Shown piece after piece: positions 61,988 to 64,000 of a stretch of DNA of 64,000 nt. A program made the translations under genes and the position numbers. The notes below the pieces were generated by a model, which saw only the letters and a program-made list of their open reading frames with translations, was not told where the DNA came from and searched no databases. Source of the DNA: Bog-473 sp963782415 (GTDB taxonomy: Bacteria > Actinomycetota > Acidimicrobiia > Acidimicrobiales > RAAP-2); the NCBI GenBank assembly GCA_963782415.1, contig CAWAJT010000007.1:62001-126000 (forward strand), written 5' to 3'. Position 1 is the first letter of the stretch, and every line of letters begins with the position of its first letter.

Positions 61988-62803
61988 ATGCGGGTCAGCA
62001 AGCACGAGGGGGCCGGGAATGACTTCCTGGTCGTGGTGGATCCGGATGACGCCATCCGGTTCTCTGTCGCGCAGGTCCGGCTGCTGGCCGATCGCCGGCG
62101 CGGCGTCGGAGCCGACGGCCTCATCCGTGTCAGTCCCGGACGCGACGGCGCCGACCTGTCCATGGAGCTGCACAACGCAGACGGCAGCCAGGCCGAAATG
62201 AGCGGCAACGGCATCCGGTGCCTGGCCCAGGCCGCGGTTGACGCCGGTCTGGTGTCTGGCGACCGCTTCACCGTCGCCACCGCCGGCGGGACGCGGACCG
62301 TGGAGTACACACCGGGCGACGTGCCGGGCTGGGCCACCGCACGGGTCGACATGGGACCGGCCCGGCTCGGTCCCGACCAACCCCAAGAGTTCGGCGACCG
62401 CCGAGCGCGGACGGTCGACGTGGGCAACCCGCACCTCGTGCTCCTCGGGCCCGACACCGCTTCCGTCGACATCGCGGAGCTCGGCCCCAAGTTGCAGACC
62501 GCCTTCAGCGGCGGCATCAACGTCGAATGGATCACCGTGTCCGAGGACGGCGAGGGCGAGTTCCTCGACTTCCGGGTGTGGGAGCGCGGCGCAGGCGAGA
62601 CATTGGCGTGTGGCACCGGCAGTGTCGCGGCCGCGGCAGCGGCGCGCAGCTGGCGCGCCGTGCGGAGCGGTACCGTGCGGGTGCGGAACCCGGGCGGATT
62701 CCTGGCCGTGACGCTCGGTGCCGACGAGGGGGCGACCACGTACCTGGGTGGACCTGTCCGCAAGGTGGCCGACATCGAGATCCACCCGGGGATGCTCTCT
62801 TGA
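61988..62803 (+). CDS. dapF: Diaminopimelate epimerase, first catalytic Cys replaced by Ser
   Basis: A 271-residue protein from ATG 61988, with GACAAT 7 nt upstream. The fold is clear: SKHEGAGNDFLVVVD, DLSMELHNADGSQAE and GNPHLVLLG. The enzyme racemizes LL- to meso-diaminopimelate with two Cys bases. The second is present (Cys208, ETLACGTGSVA). The first, in the usual MCGNG motif, is Ser72 (EMSGNGIRC), encoded by AGC at 62201-62203; Cys78 follows six residues later. Activity therefore needs another residue at the first site or is altered. Identification as DapF remains firm from the fold and from the miaB-miaA-dapF order. Confidence 0.93.
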   Translation: MRVSKHEGAGNDFLVVVDPDDAIRFSVAQVRLLADRRRGVGADGLIRVSPGRDGADLSMELHNADGSQAEMSGNGIRCLAQAAVDAGLVSGDRFTVATAGGTRTVEYTPGDVPGWATARVDMGPARLGPDQPQEFGDRRARTVDVGNPHLVLLGPDTASVDIAELGPKLQTAFSGGINVEWITVSEDGEGEFLDFRVWERGAGETLACGTGSVAAAAAARSWRAVRSGTVRVRNPGGFLAVTLGADEGATTYLGGPVRKVADIEIHPGMLS

Positions 62804-62889
62804 GCAACCTGCTGCGAGGATTGGCCGCTGACTCAGAGATCGTCCTCAAAGTGCGAGGTGGACACGGGGCGGCAATCGGCCCCCGCGCA

Positions 62890-64000
62890 TCAGGAGCGAG
62901 AGACGTCTCGATGAGGTCGGGTTCTTCGGTGAATCGAGACTGCGCAGGCAGCGATCACGATCAGGAACGCGATGGCGGCGAGCACCAAGCCTTCCGTGAA
63001 CCTCGTGGGCCAATAGGAGACGCGTACCTCGTGACTGCCCGGGGGAATCGCAACGGACATCATCAGCCCTGCGAACTTCTTGATCGGAACGCTTCGACCG
63101 TCCACCTCGGCGTGCCATCCTGGAACGTTGACGATGCGAAGACGAAGGTCCCCAGCAGATCGGGAATTCGTTCGAATTAACCAGGTCGAAGGGTCGGAGT
63201 CGTTCACTACCTCCGTGGTGCCAGCAGCGCTCGGTCCTGGGTTGACTCCACCGGGAGTGGCGACGAGAACGGCTGTGCCTGCATGAGGGATCCGGTAGAC
63301 CGACTCGTCGCCGATGGTCCGCACGAACTCGGAGCCCACCGGTCCCGGCGCTCCTTTGGGTTCAAGAACAAAGCCGACGCCATAAAGTCTCGCCTCTTTG
63401 ACCGTTTGTATTGCCGGACAGTAGAGCGAGTCGTTCGGATTGCCGGCCGTCGTGTTCGTCAGGGTCTTCCACGTCGAGAAGTAGGCGCTCGGGATCATGG
63501 GGTCGTAGATACCGAGCTCTCGTATGTCATAGGCGGCTTGTGCGTTCGGGATGATCCCCAAGCCCGGAGGATAAAAGCAGAGTTCCGCGCCGAATCCGAC
63601 GAGAGAGTGGCCCACCGTGTGCTTCAGCGCGGCTTCCTGGCCCGTCGGAGCGTAGAAGGTGTTGCTCGACGTCCACAGTGGAAGCCCTGCCGCGATCAGG
63701 AAGGCGGACTCCCCGGCCACCAGCAGGAGCCCCGCCACGAATGAGATGTGCGGTGACGATCCGTCTCGGTGTGATTGACGACGACGCTGATAGATCAGCA
63801 AGGCGAGCGACACACTCAGACCCAGCACAGTCAGGCACAGAGGCCAAATGAAGCTCTGAAGGCGAGTGGTGTGCTCGGCGCTCGTCAGACCGCTCGTGTC
63901 AAAGATCAGGAGCAGGAGCAAGACGAGCGACGTGGCGCCGAAACCCCAGAGAGAGCAGAGGATCGCCCTGCTCTGTTTGGACGATTCCGTGAGGATGCAG
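62890..64000 (-). CDS. YfhO-like integral membrane protein, 5' end outside window
   Basis: The reading frame is open from the right end of the window to TGA at 62890; at least 369 residues are present. The N-terminal part visible contains several hydrophobic helices (VLLLLIFDTSG, FIWPLCLTVLGLSVSLALLI, ISFVAGLLLVAG). A large outer domain follows, with VPGWHAEVDGRSVPIKKFAG and IPPGSHEVRVSYWP, then a last helix (GLVLAAIAFLIVIAACAVSI) and a basic tail. The WHAEVDG...HEVRVSYWP ending is characteristic of YfhO-like and related GT-C membrane proteins that glycosylate cell-surface polymers. GC content is lower than in its neighbours. Confidence 0.78.
   Translation of the reverse strand, partial: CILTESSKQSRAILCSLWGFGATSLVLLLLLIFDTSGLTSAEHTTRLQSFIWPLCLTVLGLSVSLALLIYQRRRQSHRDGSSPHISFVAGLLLVAGESAFLIAAGLPLWTSSNTFYAPTGQEAALKHTVGHSLVGFGAELCFYPPGLGIIPNAQAAYDIRELGIYDPMIPSAYFSTWKTLTNTTAGNPNDSLYCPAIQTVKEARLYGVGFVLEPKGAPGPVGSEFVRTIGDESVYRIPHAGTAVLVATPGGVNPGPSAAGTTEVVNDSDPSTWLIRTNSRSAGDLRLRIVNVPGWHAEVDGRSVPIKKFAGLMMSVAIPPGSHEVRVSYWPTRFTEGLVLAAIAFLIVIAACAVSIHRRTRPHRDVSRS

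Noticed and set aside
1..64000. tRNA, rRNA, insertion sequences, integrases, att sites
   Set aside because: Gaps between genes are short and none shows a cloverleaf, transposase motif or flanking direct repeats that I could identify by eye.

Overview
The window is about 64 kb of GC-rich, gene-dense DNA from an actinobacterium, most likely of class Acidimicrobiia. Evidence for this: a mycothiol ligase-like gene (mshC), an F420-type NADPH reductase, an InhA-type enoyl-ACP reductase, a phosphatidylinositol/PimA mannolipid locus, the acyl-CoA enzymes typical of actinobacteria, and a secreted protein built of 42-residue GYWLVASDGG repeats, a repeat I associate with Acidimicrobiia. No rRNA, tRNA, CRISPR array, integrase or insertion sequence was seen. 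No gene-free stretch exceeds 300 bases; the longest gaps are 257 nt at 45038-45294 and 218 nt at 19886-20103.

Layout. 1-8.8 kb: the end of a fused acyl-CoA dehydrogenase, a YdcF-like protein, a membrane protein, a PrmC-related methyltransferase, a frameshifted drug exporter divergent from its MarR regulator, and a two-gene ABC exporter. 8.8-16.9 kb: a surface-glycan or lipid-modification island (acyl carrier protein, adenylate-forming ligase, SDR, two methyltransferases, two paralogous hexapeptide acyltransferases, two glycosyltransferases). Nearly every gene there carries single-base frameshifts while the codons on either side stay intact. 16.9-30.3 kb: lipid and xenobiotic metabolism (acyl-CoA synthetase, two MFS pumps, frameshifted GH3 glucosidase, biotinyl-carboxyltransferase fusion, nitroreductase, nitronate monooxygenase-type enzyme, enoyl-CoA hydratase, SDR). 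A KstR-like palindrome lies between the last divergent pair. 30.3-37 kb: an ABC exporter, a polyprenyl-phosphate sugar transferase, FabI/InhA, an F420-type reductase and mshC.

37-51 kb: thrS, HIT protein, PI-phosphate synthase, PatA-like acyltransferase, pimA, pdxS and pdxT, in the same order as in Mycobacterium tuberculosis (thrS-HIT-pgsA1-patA-pimA-...-pdxS-pdxT). A flippase-like protein, lipoprotein, EF-G2, GT2 and cupredoxin are inserted after the HIT gene, and a frameshifted M48 protease after pimA. 51-64 kb: a GDPD phosphodiesterase, the repeat-SGNH hydrolase, an Rv2578c-type radical SAM protein under a perfect SOS box, ftsK, a D,D-carboxypeptidase, thrB, a lipoprotein, miaB-miaA-dapF, and the end of a YfhO-like membrane protein.

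Two expression features recur. Many genes appear leaderless: a TANNNT-like -10 element sits 6-7 nt before the start codon. Many operon junctions are 4-nt NTGA overlaps, apparently including two CTGA cases. The indel-rich island may be real decay or poor base calling; sequence alone does not decide.
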